Part shown: piece by piece, positions 8,002 to 18,104 of the stretch
Position numbering within the stretch: the first letter of the stretch is position 1
Layout: each line of letters begins with the position of its first letter
Assembly (NCBI GenBank): GCA_947491025.1
Contig: CANLIC010000019.1
Coordinates: 1-64,000, forward strand
Direction of reading: 5' to 3'
DNA from: Myxococcales bacterium
GTDB taxonomy: Bacteria; Myxococcota_A; UBA9042
Length of the DNA stretch: 64,000 nt
The notes under the pieces: generated by a model
Database searches by the model: none
What the model saw: only the letters and a program-made list of their open reading frames with translations
What the model was told of the DNA's origin: nothing
Position numbers and translations under genes: made by a program

Positions 8002-8976
8002 ATGGACAAGTCGAACGCATTCGCCATCGCTGCGCTTTTGGCGGTGGCTGGCTTCATGGTCGGGCGTTGGGATGCTCAGCCTGCCGCCGCAGTGGCCGTC
8101 GCGCCCGCGCCTGCCGCCGCCGCGCCCCCGTCCGCCGCCGCCGCACCCGCCGCAGCCCCGGCCGAGGCACCGCAGGCGCCGGCTGCCGCCGCGGCCGCTC
8201 CGGCAGAGCCCGCGCCTGCGGCGCCCGTGGCCGCTGCAGAAGCCGCGTCAGCCAAGCCGCAGAGTCTCGACAGCCAGAGCGACGAGGGCGCCGGCAAGAG
8301 CGCTGACCTCGCCCAGATCGCCCGCTCGCCGGCGGAGGGCTTGGCCTACCTCGGCGTCGAGAAGGACGCGATGGCCTTGGTCACCGTGTTCTCCGACTTC
8401 CAGTGCCCGGTTTGCCGTCGCTCGGCTGACCCCATCAAGCAGCTGGTCCTCGACTTCCCCGGCAAGGTGAAGGTCGTCTTCCGCCACAATGCGCTCGAGA
8501 TGCACGGCCGCAGCCAGCCGTCCGCAGCGGCGTCGATCGCGGCGCAGAAGCAGGGCAAGTTCTGGCAATACCACGACAAGCTGTTTCAGACCGGGCGCCT
8601 CGATGACGCCGGGCTGCTCGACATCGCCCGCGAACTGGGCTTGGATGTCGCCAAATTCCAGAGCGATTTGCAGGATGGCAACGTACTCGCGTCGATCAAG
8701 CGCGACTCGAAGATGTCCGAGGAGCTCGGCGCCTCTGGAACGCCCGCCTTCTTCGTCAACGGCGTCCGGCAGGTCGGCTGGGGCAGCTACATGGCGCTGA
8801 AGTCGATGGTGGCGAGAGAGATCGCGGCCGGCGACCAGCTCGTCCAGGCCGGCACCAAGGCCTCGGATGTGTTGCGAAAGCGGATCATGGACCAGGCCAG
8901 CCAGAACTACAAGTCCGAGGGCGAGGGCGCGATCGACGGCAAGAAGTGGGCGGACCTGCTGCTGCAAGGCATCTAA
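8002..8976 (+). CDS. Membrane-anchored DsbA-family thioredoxin
   Basis: This 324-residue protein has one N-terminal membrane anchor (about residues 6-22), an Ala/Pro-rich spacer of about 70 residues that would span part of the periplasm, and then a DsbA-like thioredoxin fold. The active site is CPVC, in the context VFSDFQCPVCRRS (about residues 135-138), and the cis-proline loop is SGTPAFFVNG. It should catalyse thiol-disulfide exchange in the periplasm, either as an oxidase or as a DsbC/BdbD-type protein. The ATG at 8002 was chosen because AGAGAGGA lies upstream and the anchor starts right after it. The spacer is far more repetitive (Ala-Pro) than the rest of the gene. Confidence 0.88.
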   Translation: MDKSNAFAIAALLAVAGFMVGRWDAQPAAAVAVAPAPAAAAPPSAAAAPAAAPAEAPQAPAAAAAAPAEPAPAAPVAAAEAASAKPQSLDSQSDEGAGKSADLAQIARSPAEGLAYLGVEKDAMALVTVFSDFQCPVCRRSADPIKQLVLDFPGKVKVVFRHNALEMHGRSQPSAAASIAAQKQGKFWQYHDKLFQTGRLDDAGLLDIARELGLDVAKFQSDLQDGNVLASIKRDSKMSEELGASGTPAFFVNGVRQVGWGSYMALKSMVAREIAAGDQLVQAGTKASDVLRKRIMDQASQNYKSEGEGAIDGKKWADLLLQGI

Positions 8977-9039
8977 GGCGGCGCATGGCTTTCGGGCCTT
9001 CGATGGCCTGCCGCCGCCGCCCCTGACGCTCGCCACGCG

Positions 9040-11757
9040 CTACGTCGCTTCGGGCCCCACGACCACCTCGACGTGGTGGCCGCGGCCGAGGAAGCGCTGC
9101 GCAGCGCCCAAGACGTCCTCGCTTGTCACCGCCAACAGGGCATCGATCTCGGCCTGCCAACCGCCGGCGCCGGTGCCATACAGCTCGGCGAGGCAGAGCG
9201 CGCTGGCACGTGCGCCGCTGCGCTGCAACCCGATGGCGTAGCCACCCGCCAGAGAGCGGCGCGCCCGGTCGAGCTCGTCGGCCCCGACCCGCTCCTCACA
9301 GACCCGGTCGATGTGGCGCGTCAAGCCGGCCAGCGCCGTCGCCACCTTGTCCGGTGCAGTGCCGATGTAGAACGTGAAGGCGCCGAGCTCTGTCCCTTCG
9401 CTGCTGCTGGCGCTGACCGAGTAGGCAAGGCTCTGGCGGTCGCGCAAGTCCAGAAAGAGCCGGCCGCCCTGTCCACCGAGCAGCGCTGCCAGCACCTGCA
9501 GGGCGAAGCGCTCCGGGGCGGTCAGTTTCGCGCCTTGGTAGGCGAGCACGACATGGCTCTGTTCTTTGGCGCTGTGGAGGCGCAACCGCTCGGTGGCGGC
9601 GAGCGCGGCAACGGGCCGGACCGTCGGCGGCGGGGCGCCCCCCGACCGGCCGACGAGCGCGGCGTTGAGGCGCTGCGTCAGCCAGTCCGGGTCGACGTCG
9701 CCGCACGCTGCCCACACCGCCTGGCCGGGCGCGAAGCGACCCTGGACGTAGGTCAGCAAGTCCTGGCGCGTCAGGGCGGCGACGCTCGCGTCATGGCCGA
9801 TCATGTCGAGCCCGTAGGGGTGATCGCCGCAAAGCACGGCCATGGCGGCCCGAAAGGCCTGACGTGCAGGGCTGTCGCGCTGGTGGCGGATGGCCTCGAG
9901 CTGGGCACGACGGGCGACCTCGAGCTCCGCGTCTGGCAGCGTCGCGTCGAGCATGCACTGCAGCGTCAGGTCCAGCATGGCTTCGCCGTGGCGCGCCAGG
10001 GTGGCGACCGAGAGCCCGAAGGAGTTGCGCCCGGCGATGGCAGCGATCTCCCCCGCCATGCCGTCCATCGCGAAGGAGATCTCGTCGGCGGACCGGCGGC
10101 TCGTGCCGCGCGTCACCAGCTCGGCTGCCAGCAGCGCGCGGCCTGCGGTGCTTGCTTCCTCGTCGCGTTGTCCGCCGGAGACCGCGTGGCGCAGGGCGAA
10201 GACCGGCACGGAGCGGTCGGGCAGCACCAGCAAGCGGTCGCCGGTGGCAAGCTCGATGCGGATGACGCCATCGGCGCTCACGGCTCGGCCGCGGACTTCG
10301 CCCCGCTGGGGCGTCGCCGCCGGCACGCCGAGGGCGGCCAGCGCTTGCAACAGAGCCGCCTCGTCTGGCAGGGGTGCTGTCGAGGCGACGGCCGCCTCGC
10401 CAGTGGCAGGTGGCGCCGCCGGTGCCGGGGCGTCACTTTGGCCAGCAGCTGCGGCGGCGCTCTGTTCGGCCTGCGCGGTCCCGACCAGCAGCACGGCGTG
10501 GGCTTGGTCGCCACGGAGCCAGACGTTGCCGACGCGGCGGACATCCGCCACGGTCACCGCGTTGATCGCGTCGTGGTAGCGTCGCTCGAAGGTCGGATCG
10601 CCGAGTGCTTGGGCGTAGAAGCCATTGCTGTGCGCTTGTCCCTGCACGGTCTCCAGCTTCCAGGTTGCCTCCGACACGATCTGCCGCCGCGCTCGCTCGA
10701 CCTCTTCTTCGTCCGGGCCCGTGTCGAGCAGCGCCCGCACTTCGCTGAGCGTGGCCGACAAGGCCGGCATGACCCGCTCATCGCTGGTGCTGAACGAGAT
10801 GCTGAACACGCCGCCACGCTGTGGCGTCCAGCAAGAGGCGCCGATGTCATTGACCAGGCCAAGGTCACGGCGCACGCGACGGAACAGCCGGCTCGACTCG
10901 CCCTGGCCCAAAATCAGGGCGAAGACGTCCAAGGCGGCAACGTCGGCGCCGAGCAAGTCGGGGGCGCGGAACCCTACTGCCAGACGGGTCTCCGAGAAGG
11001 CGCTCCGCATCACCCGCGCGCTGCTCGGCCGGCTCGGCTGGACGGGCGCAGGGCGCTTGACTGCGGCGTCGCGGCGCTGCTTGGCGAATGCGTCGGCCAC
11101 GGCCGTGCGCACCTCGGCTTCAGCCATCGGGCCGGCGATGCTGACAATGGTGTTGCTGGCGCGGTAGTGGCGGCCGAAGAAGGCGCGCATGCGATCGCGG
11201 TCCATCGCCCGTACCGATTCCGCCGTGCCGAGCACCGGCTTGGCGTAGGGGTGATCGCCAAAAACGGCCTCGAGCAGGCCGCGGTAGATGACCCGCCCTG
11301 GGCTGTCCTCGGCGCGACGAATTTCCTCACACACGACTTCGATTTCGCGGCTCAATTCCCCTGGATCAAAGGAGGAGTCGCAGATGACGTCAGCGAGGAC
11401 ATCGAGGCCCGTTCGCCACTCGTGGGCAGGCATCGTGACGTGGTAGACCGTCTGGTCGAGGCTGGTCCAGGCGTTGATCTGGCCGCCGACGCCTTCGACC
11501 TCGGCCGCCACCTGGCCAACGCCGCGTCGGCTGGTGCCCTTGAAAAGCATGTGCTCGTGCAGGTGCGCGAGCCCGCGTTCGCCGTCGCGCTCGTCGGCGC
11601 CACCGACGCCGACCCAGACATGGATGGCCACGGCCGGAGCGTTCGGCACCTGCTGCACGACGAGGCCGAGCCCCGTAGGCAGCCTGAGCAGCCGCGGCTC
11701 GGGCGCTGCGGCGGCGCTCGGCTCCATCGTGGCCTCGGTCTTGGTGTCGTCACGCAT
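9040..11757 (-). CDS. M16 family zinc metallopeptidase, two-unit fusion
   Basis: This 905-residue protein resembles a pitrilysin-family peptidase. The inverzincin motif HLHEH is at residues 65-69 and the distal zinc ligand lies in EIEVVCEEI (about 138-146). The protein consists of two M16 units in tandem joined by an Ala/Pro-rich linker at about 430-470. The second unit (from about 490) lacks HxxEH and is probably the non-catalytic half. There is no clear signal peptide, so its compartment is uncertain. GAGGGGG lies just before the ATG at 11757. It is the last gene of a minus-strand series and converges with the DsbA-like gene. Confidence 0.92.
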   Translation of the reverse strand: MRDDTKTEATMEPSAAAAPEPRLLRLPTGLGLVVQQVPNAPAVAIHVWVGVGGADERDGERGLAHLHEHMLFKGTSRRGVGQVAAEVEGVGGQINAWTSLDQTVYHVTMPAHEWRTGLDVLADVICDSSFDPGELSREIEVVCEEIRRAEDSPGRVIYRGLLEAVFGDHPYAKPVLGTAESVRAMDRDRMRAFFGRHYRASNTIVSIAGPMAEAEVRTAVADAFAKQRRDAAVKRPAPVQPSRPSSARVMRSAFSETRLAVGFRAPDLLGADVAALDVFALILGQGESSRLFRRVRRDLGLVNDIGASCWTPQRGGVFSISFSTSDERVMPALSATLSEVRALLDTGPDEEEVERARRQIVSEATWKLETVQGQAHSNGFYAQALGDPTFERRYHDAINAVTVADVRRVGNVWLRGDQAHAVLLVGTAQAEQSAAAAAGQSDAPAPAAPPATGEAAVASTAPLPDEAALLQALAALGVPAATPQRGEVRGRAVSADGVIRIELATGDRLLVLPDRSVPVFALRHAVSGGQRDEEASTAGRALLAAELVTRGTSRRSADEISFAMDGMAGEIAAIAGRNSFGLSVATLARHGEAMLDLTLQCMLDATLPDAELEVARRAQLEAIRHQRDSPARQAFRAAMAVLCGDHPYGLDMIGHDASVAALTRQDLLTYVQGRFAPGQAVWAACGDVDPDWLTQRLNAALVGRSGGAPPPTVRPVAALAATERLRLHSAKEQSHVVLAYQGAKLTAPERFALQVLAALLGGQGGRLFLDLRDRQSLAYSVSASSSEGTELGAFTFYIGTAPDKVATALAGLTRHIDRVCEERVGADELDRARRSLAGGYAIGLQRSGARASALCLAELYGTGAGGWQAEIDALLAVTSEDVLGAAQRFLGRGHHVEVVVGPEAT

Positions 11758-11940
11758 CGAGCCCCCTCGTCTGAATCAAGGCTGCGAGGCGCGATGCCCC
11801 GCTGTGCTCCTAGGGTAGGTCGCGCGCCGCACCGCCGCCAGCGACGGGCCGATGAAAGTCGCGCACCGGCGCGTGAGCACTCGCAGCGCGTTCGTCGGAT
11901 GGCTTGGGGACCTCGCCCACCGCCAGGGGACGCTCGGCCG

Positions 11941-13185
11941 TCAGAGCCCACGACGCGGCGGCACCACGGCGTGGGCCACGATCTGACCTGCCGCGAGCGC
12001 CATCGCCACCATGGCGACCTGTACGGCCATCGACACGCCCGCGATGACATCGCCGGCAAGTAGCTGTGCCAGGCTACGAAACCCCAAGCTGCCGGGCACC
12101 AGCATCAAAATGCCCGGGATCAGCACCAGGCTGGCGGCCTGGCGGCGCGCGCGCGCGAAGCCGTTGCCCACCACTCCGACCAAGGTCGAGGCGAGGGCCA
12201 CGCCTGGGACCCCGCCGACCGCCGATTCCCCAAAGCGAGCCGCCCAGAGGGCGACCACTGCGGCCGCGACCACGACCGGAACGTCGGCGCGCCGGGCCTC
12301 GAGCAGGCGGGCAAGAGCGATGCCGCCTGCCAGACCCGCGGCGGTGGCGGGCAACGCCTCGTTGGCGGTCAGGATGTGGATGAGCGGCGGGCCAACGTTG
12401 GCGGCGAGCGCGGCACCGACCAGGGCGCCGAACGCGAGCTGCGCCAGGGTCGTCAAGGCGTCAAAGGTTCGGGCGCTGCCGCTGGCGAGGTGCTGGGTCG
12501 CCAGCTCAGTCATCGCAACAGTCAGGGTCAAGCCCGGGACATGGCTGATGATTCCGGCTACGGTGACCAGCGTCAGCGCCAACGGGGTCTGCGTCGCGAC
12601 CGCGCCGGCGACTCCAGCGGAGAGCAGGCCGGCCAGCACCAACCGCAAGCGCGCCACCGGCTCGAAGCGCCGGCCACAGAGGCCGAGCACGGCCTGTCCG
12701 ACCCCGATGGCGCCTGCGGTGAGCAGCTCTTCGGCACCGCCGCCCATCAGCGCCGCCGCTGCCAAGGATGCCACCCCTCCGGCCAGCACCAGGCTCCAAC
12801 GGCTGCGCAACGGGCGCGGAATCGCGAGCTGGCGGGCGCGTTCCAGCGCCTCGGCCATCGGCAGCGCGCCGGCACGCATCGCAGCGCCCAGCAGGTCGAG
12901 TTCGGCCAGCACGCCGAGGTTCACGGCTCCCGGTTCCACACGCAGCACGTGCGTCTCGGCCGTGGCGTCGTCGTCGCCAAACGACGCCAATAGCATAGTC
13001 GGCGTCGAGAAGAACGAGGCCTGAATGCCGAGTCGACTGGCCACCGCACCGGCCTCGCGCTCCAGGCGGTGGGCTGGCGCGCCGTGGATGTGCAGCGCGC
13101 GGACGAAGGCGAGCAGCAGTCGGATGGCCTCTGCCCGCGTCGCCGCTGGCATGGGGCTCGACCGGTCGGCCCGCCCGCGGCTCAT
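11941..13185 (-). CDS. ThrE-type threonine/serine exporter family protein
   Basis: This 414-residue membrane protein has the two-part ThrE architecture. A cytoplasmic N-terminal segment of about 130 residues (ALHIHGAPAHRLE start) is followed by about ten hydrophobic segments, with the typical ISHVPGLTLTVAMTELA and PGILMLVPGSLGFRSL motifs in the first and second membrane halves. The family exports small amino acids such as threonine and serine, but the substrate is not provable here. The start ATG overlaps the mtnA stop by four bases (ATGA); an internal ATG at 13152 is an alternative. Confidence 0.88.
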   Translation of the reverse strand: MSRGRADRSSPMPAATRAEAIRLLLAFVRALHIHGAPAHRLEREAGAVASRLGIQASFFSTPTMLLASFGDDDATAETHVLRVEPGAVNLGVLAELDLLGAAMRAGALPMAEALERARQLAIPRPLRSRWSLVLAGGVASLAAAALMGGGAEELLTAGAIGVGQAVLGLCGRRFEPVARLRLVLAGLLSAGVAGAVATQTPLALTLVTVAGIISHVPGLTLTVAMTELATQHLASGSARTFDALTTLAQLAFGALVGAALAANVGPPLIHILTANEALPATAAGLAGGIALARLLEARRADVPVVVAAAVVALWAARFGESAVGGVPGVALASTLVGVVGNGFARARRQAASLVLIPGILMLVPGSLGFRSLAQLLAGDVIAGVSMAVQVAMVAMALAAGQIVAHAVVPPRRGL

Positions 13186-14303
13186 CGCTGGCGGCGAGCC
13201 TCGGCCGCCGCGACCATCGCGATGAGATCGTCGGCGTAGGGCAGGCGCGCGACGCCAAGCTCGGTGACGATGGCCGTCACCAGCGCTGCCGGCGTGACGT
13301 CGAAGGCCGGATTGAGGGCCTTGACCGACTCGGGCGCCACTGCGAGCGACGCCAACAGCTCCTCGGGCGCCCAGCCGCCGACGTGCGTCACCTCGCGCGG
13401 CGACCGCTGCTCGATCGGGATGGCGCTGCCGTCGGGACAGCTCAGGTCGACTGTCGAGGTCGGGGCTGCGACGTAGAACGGGATGCCGTGGTGCTTGCAG
13501 AGCACGGCCACGTTGTAGGTGCCAATCTTGTTGCAGACGTCCCCGTTCCGGGCAATGCGGTCGCTTCCCACGATGGCGGCCGCGATCTTGCCTTCACGCA
13601 TCAGGGACGCCGCCATGTTGTCGCAGATGAGCGTCGCCGGCAGCCCGTCCTGCACGCACTCCCAGGCGGTCAGGCGCGCCCCCTGCAAGAAGGGCCGCGT
13701 CTCATCCGCGAAGAGGTGCAGCTGCTTGCCTGCCTGCAGCGCGGCGCGGAAGACACCGAGCGCTGTTCCGACGCCGCCGGTGGCCAGGGCGCCGGTGTTG
13801 CAGTGGGTCAGGATGCCGCCCGTCTCCGGCAGCAGCGCCGCGCCGTGGTGGGCCATCGACGCGCAATAGGCACGGTCCTCATCGTGAATCGCGATCGCTT
13901 CGGACCGGAGCGCGGCCAGCTTCGCCTCAGGACCGCCATCGACCCGACCGTAGCAGGCCGCCATGCGATCGAGCGCCCAGAACAGGTTGACCGCCGTCGG
14001 GCGCGTCTGCGCGAAGCGGCGGTGCCAGGCCTGGAAGCGCTCGCCCTCGTCATCACTCGCCGTCGACTCTGGCGGCCAATGGATGCCTGCCATCGCCACC
14101 ACGAGGCCATAGGCGGCGGTGATGCCGATCGCCGGCGCGCCGCGCACCACCATGTCGGTGATCGCCCGGGCCACGACCTCGCCATCGCTGGTCGCCAACC
14201 ACACGGTGCGGGACGGCAGCAGGCGCTGATCGATCAGCGACACCACCGGATCGCGCGCAGTGCCGAGCAGGCGGACCGCGGAGATCTGGGTCTCGACGTC
14301 CAT
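13182..14303 (-). CDS. mtnA: S-methyl-5-thioribose-1-phosphate isomerase
   Basis: This 373-residue member of the eIF2B-related isomerases converts methylthioribose-1-phosphate to methylthioribulose-1-phosphate in the methionine salvage pathway. The family core VVRGAPAIGITAAYG, the catalytic Cys168 (LTHCNTGAL) and Asp248 (GSDRIARNGD) are present, as is the late YVAAPTSTVDL motif. Length matches the family. GAGGAG precedes the ATG at 14303. It is coupled to the downstream ThrE-like gene. No other salvage gene is in the window. Confidence 0.95.
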   Translation of the reverse strand: MDVETQISAVRLLGTARDPVVSLIDQRLLPSRTVWLATSDGEVVARAITDMVVRGAPAIGITAAYGLVVAMAGIHWPPESTASDDEGERFQAWHRRFAQTRPTAVNLFWALDRMAACYGRVDGGPEAKLAALRSEAIAIHDEDRAYCASMAHHGAALLPETGGILTHCNTGALATGGVGTALGVFRAALQAGKQLHLFADETRPFLQGARLTAWECVQDGLPATLICDNMAASLMREGKIAAAIVGSDRIARNGDVCNKIGTYNVAVLCKHHGIPFYVAAPTSTVDLSCPDGSAIPIEQRSPREVTHVGGWAPEELLASLAVAPESVKALNPAFDVTPAALVTAIVTELGVARLPYADDLIAMVAAAEARRQR

Positions 14304-14352
14304 CGGGGGGCTCCTCGCGCGTCAGCGCGCAGCGGCCCGCGCCAAGAGGGCC

Positions 14353-17300
14353 TCAGCGAACGATGAGGTTGCCAATCGTGACGCGGTTGTCGTTGTGTTG
14401 GAAGGTGTCTGGTCCGGTCACCGAGAGCAGCGGCAGGCGTTTGTCGGTCTGCGGGTCGAAGAGGCCAAGGATGATCTCCGCCGGCCCGGCGGAGGTCCCG
14501 AGCGGCACCTCTTGGTCGATATCGACCCGCACCACGTCTCCCATGCGCCAATGATTGGTCTGGAAGCAACCGGTGCAACGCTTGCCTTCTGCCTCGGTGT
14601 GCGGCACCACGGCCAACGGCCAGAGATCGCGGTGCAGGGGGTGCGGGTGCATGAAGATCATGTAGCTGACCGGCACCGCTTGCTTGACGTGGAAGAAGAG
14701 CTCGAGGTGGTACTTTTGGCCGCGGCGGACGCTCGCCTCGGCCAGGCGCCAGCCGACGAGCTCGAGCACTCCGTCAAAGTCGGCCGAGATCTTCTGGACG
14801 GACGCGACCTTGGCGAAGGCGGCTGGCGTCAAGATCGCGTCATCTAGCCAGTTGGCGCTCTTGCGGCCCTTGGGCAGCTCGCTCGTCGCCAGGACCAGGC
14901 GCGAGCTCGAGGCGTTGAGCACCGCCACGCTCCGGCCGTCGTTCTTTTCGCGGTATGCGGCATTGAGGGCCGAGAATTCCGCCTTGGGGACGACGAGAAA
15001 CCGCCGCGTCGCCGGCAAGGCGATGGTCGCCGTGCGCGCCGACTCGCCCCAGTCGCTGAGGTGCAGCTCGGTCGCCGTCTGCGGGACATTCGGGGCCAAC
15101 GCGGCAATGGCCTCGTCGCGCGACGCCAAGGTTGGCAGGGCAGCGGTGTAGAAATTGCTGCCAAGCACACGCGCGCCGGCTGCGCCCGGGTGCTTGTAGG
15201 CCACAGGCGGGTCGGCCTGCAGATCGCCGCCGCCCTCGCGAATCGTCGCCAGCAGGTGCTTTTGGGAGAAGTGGACGCTCATCTCCGGAAGCAGGCCGAA
15301 GGCGACGCCGCTCGCCAGGGCCAGACCAGCGACAGCGGTCGCCAGCACGCCGACGGCAGGCAGCTCACCGAGGCTCGCCAGCCAGCCGAGGGCGAAGCGT
15401 ACTCCCTCGACCGCAGGCTTGCGCGTTGCGAGGTGGTTGAGTGCCGTCAGCAGCGCAAGCACCAAGAGCGCCACGGAATCGGGCGCCAGCAGCGCCATGC
15501 GGGTGAGGAGCCGGCCGCCGTCGGGCGCCACCTCGACGAGACGCGCGCCGAGGGCGATTGCCAGCGGCAGGGCCGTCCACAGCGCCAGGGCAAGCGCCGT
15601 GCGTGCCAGGGTGCGCAGCGGATTCGTCGCCGCCGTCGCCAGCGCCAGTGCTGCCACGACCCCGCCCCAGCACGCGATCAAGAGCCCGTAACTCCACGTT
15701 CCGACTGCCGCGCTGGCGCCGATGCCCATGCCGCCGACGGCGACAGCGACGAGGGCGAGCGGCGCGCCGCGGACCGGCGCCAACGCCTCGGGCACGAGAC
15801 CTCGGCGCACCAGCGCCTGCGTCAGTGCTCCCACAGCGGCCAGCGCGGCGGGCGTCCACGCCGACGGGTGCAGCGCGCCCGCGACCAGCGCAGCGCCATA
15901 GCCCTGGCCAGCCACCGCCGCGTGCACCATCAAGCCGGCAATGAGCGCACCGACAGATGCGATGAGCAGGCCGCTGCCGGCGATGGACTTGCGCCCGAGC
16001 CAGCGCCACGGCCTGAGCAGCTTGCCCGCCGTGGCACTGTTGGGCGCGCTGGCTGCGGCTGCCAGCATCAGGGCTCCGAGGAAGCCGACGCCGCCGGCGA
16101 TCACCTCGGGACGTGTGGAGGTGATGGTCGTCCACAGGCGATCGTAGTCGTAGCCCGTGCGGCTGGCCTCGGCACGCAGCAGGACATCAAGGCGCATGCC
16201 CAGCGAGATCAGGAGGTCGAGCGCCCACCCGGCGAGGGCGAGACCGGCGCACCAGGCGGCAGCGCGTGGGCCCTCCAGCGCTAGCACCCAGCGCCGCAGC
16301 GTGGAGACCGGCCTGGCGAGGCCGATGGCGAACACCGCGACGCCCAGCACCGCAATGGCTCGCGCAGCCCGTGGGGCCGTCAACTCTTCGGGCCATTGGA
16401 AGACCGCGTTCTCGCCGCCGAAGGGCGGGTCCCACACCAGCGCCCGCACCAGGGTGCCGGCGTCTTTGCCGGTCTCGCGGTGAAGCAGCGCCACGCTGAT
16501 GAGCACGACCAGCGCCGGCAGCACGCCGTGCACCTTCCCAGCCAGCGCCTCTCGCAGCAGCAAGGCCGTGATCGCAGCGCCGATCGGCGCGATCGGCGCC
16601 ACGACGTGGTCAAAGTCGGGCAAGAGGGCCATGGTCACCAGCAGCCCCGCGCCGAGTCCCAGCAGCCAGATCGCTGGGCCTCGGCCTTGGCTAGCCTCGG
16701 CGTACGCCAGCCGGCCCGCCCCGAGCACGAGCAGTCCGCCGTAGGGATGCAGACCGAAGCCGACTTGGCCGATGACGGTTGCGAGGTCGCGCTCGGTCGC
16801 CGGCAGCCCGCCGCCAAAGGGAACGCGCGTGAACCGCATTGCGCGCAGCAGCGCGTCGCGGTCGTCGCCGAGAATGACGAACGCCGCCCCCGCCAGCAGG
16901 AGCATGGCGAGGCCCGCCGCCGCCAACCCGCGCCGACCGCCGCCAAAGACCACGGCGGCGCCGACTAAGACCGTCGTGCCCATCGTCAGGCCGCCGAGTC
17001 CTCGACCGCCGAGCAGGACGGCGAGTCCAAGTCCGACCGAGATCCACGCCATCGGGATGGGGAGACTGGGTCGCCCGGCTCCCTCATGGCCGTCGCCCGC
17101 CGCCGCCGCGTCGCGCTCGTGCAGGGCCAGCGCGCCGAGCGTCACCGCCAGCAGCCCGAGCGCCGCAGAGGCCTCAAGGCTGACGGCGCGGGCGTGGGAT
17201 AGGGCCATCGGCATGGTCGGCAACAGCAGGGCCGCCAGCCAGGCCGTGGTCGTGTCGGCGTGGCGCCGCAGACCCACGAAGAGAAGCGCGACGGTGAGCA

Positions 17301-18054
17301 ACAGCAGCAGCGCGCCGGGAAGACGGACCGCCGTCTCTGAGGCGCCGAACGCCGAGAGGCTCGCCGCGACCAACCAGGTGTCGAGCAGAGGACCCGCTAC
17401 AACTCGGCCGTCGACGACGTGCATCGGCATCGTCCACGGCGACGGCGTGTCACGGGCAACAAGCGCGACGAGGTCCGCCTGCGCGACCACGTCGAGGCCG
17501 TGCCAGAAGAGCGGCGCCAGCTCGTCGGCGCGCGCGACCTCGGGGAACGCGTGGTGCCAAAACCCGTTGTGCTGACCTCGGATGAGCGTCCTCGCCCGGG
17601 CGCGGCCGATCGCCTCGCGCACTTCGGCCGCCGGCAGGTCGCTGGCGATCCACCGCACGGCGAAGGGGTGGTCGACGTCGAGGCGGTCGAACTCCGCGAC
17701 CCGCGCCTCGATGAGCGCCTGACGGTCGCCGACGGCGAGCGCGGTGCGGGCATCGACGACGATGGCGTGCACGGGACGGCTCGCGATTTCGCCGCTCGCC
17801 TTCGCCAAGTTGCCCTCGAGGCGGCGCACCGCAAAGCCCCCGTCGAGGCCGGCGTCGAGCTGCGCTGCCAGCTCCTCGGGTGCCGCGACCAGTACCTGGC
17901 GGGGCCCGGCCATGGCGCGCGCGCATGCCACGCGGTCCATCTCCCACGGGTCGAGCAGGCCTGGCCCGCCGAGATCAGGCAGGATCACGGCCGCCGCAAT
18001 GGCGCAGGCGGCGAAGGGGCCCAGGGCCCGCATGGCAGAGGAACGGCTCATCAT
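14353..18054 (-). CDS. Large ArnT/GT39-like membrane glycosyltransferase
   Basis: The protein is about 1233 residues with roughly 20 predicted membrane segments. After the first segment an acidic DPWE motif (about residue 35) sits where ArnT/PMT family enzymes carry their catalytic acidic residue. An unusually long soluble loop follows (about 40-215) before the second membrane segment. The final 300 residues (from about 930) are a soluble beta-rich domain. The family moves sugars from polyprenyl-phosphate donors onto lipid or protein acceptors on the periplasmic side; the acceptor here is unknown. ATGs at 18054 and 18051 both fit, and an upstream ATG at 18114 adds 20 residues ahead of the first membrane helix. 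The neighbouring CE4 deacetylase suggests an envelope glycan role. Confidence 0.75.
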   Translation of the reverse strand: MMSRSSAMRALGPFAACAIAAAVILPDLGGPGLLDPWEMDRVACARAMAGPRQVLVAAPEELAAQLDAGLDGGFAVRRLEGNLAKASGEIASRPVHAIVVDARTALAVGDRQALIEARVAEFDRLDVDHPFAVRWIASDLPAAEVREAIGRARARTLIRGQHNGFWHHAFPEVARADELAPLFWHGLDVVAQADLVALVARDTPSPWTMPMHVVDGRVVAGPLLDTWLVAASLSAFGASETAVRLPGALLLLLTVALLFVGLRRHADTTTAWLAALLLPTMPMALSHARAVSLEASAALGLLAVTLGALALHERDAAAAGDGHEGAGRPSLPIPMAWISVGLGLAVLLGGRGLGGLTMGTTVLVGAAVVFGGGRRGLAAAGLAMLLLAGAAFVILGDDRDALLRAMRFTRVPFGGGLPATERDLATVIGQVGFGLHPYGGLLVLGAGRLAYAEASQGRGPAIWLLGLGAGLLVTMALLPDFDHVVAPIAPIGAAITALLLREALAGKVHGVLPALVVLISVALLHRETGKDAGTLVRALVWDPPFGGENAVFQWPEELTAPRAARAIAVLGVAVFAIGLARPVSTLRRWVLALEGPRAAAWCAGLALAGWALDLLISLGMRLDVLLRAEASRTGYDYDRLWTTITSTRPEVIAGGVGFLGALMLAAAASAPNSATAGKLLRPWRWLGRKSIAGSGLLIASVGALIAGLMVHAAVAGQGYGAALVAGALHPSAWTPAALAAVGALTQALVRRGLVPEALAPVRGAPLALVAVAVGGMGIGASAAVGTWSYGLLIACWGGVVAALALATAATNPLRTLARTALALALWTALPLAIALGARLVEVAPDGGRLLTRMALLAPDSVALLVLALLTALNHLATRKPAVEGVRFALGWLASLGELPAVGVLATAVAGLALASGVAFGLLPEMSVHFSQKHLLATIREGGGDLQADPPVAYKHPGAAGARVLGSNFYTAALPTLASRDEAIAALAPNVPQTATELHLSDWGESARTATIALPATRRFLVVPKAEFSALNAAYREKNDGRSVAVLNASSSRLVLATSELPKGRKSANWLDDAILTPAAFAKVASVQKISADFDGVLELVGWRLAEASVRRGQKYHLELFFHVKQAVPVSYMIFMHPHPLHRDLWPLAVVPHTEAEGKRCTGCFQTNHWRMGDVVRVDIDQEVPLGTSAGPAEIILGLFDPQTDKRLPLLSVTGPDTFQHNDNRVTIGNLIVR

Positions 18055-18078
18055 CGCAGGGTTGGCCTCGCTGGTGCG

Positions 18079-18097
18079 CGCGCGGAGTCTCCGCGCG
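18079..18097. repeat. 9-bp inverted repeat at the predicted start of transcription
   Basis: A near-palindrome (GCGCGGAG T CTCCGCGC, extended by one pair) lies immediately downstream of the extended -10 element at 18105-18113, between it and the glycosyltransferase start. The position suits an operator, but its function is unproven. Confidence 0.35.
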
Positions 18098-18104
18098 GGC
18101 GCGG

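Noticed and set aside
8977..9039. Terminator between the convergent DsbA-like and M16 genes
   Set aside because: Only imperfect GGCGGC/GCCGCC pairing with a large loop and no T-run.
9073..12063. Long plus-strand open frame opposite the M16 peptidase
   Set aside because: It is a shadow of a gene with clear catalytic motifs. Its translation is low-information Arg/Gly/Ala/His sequence.
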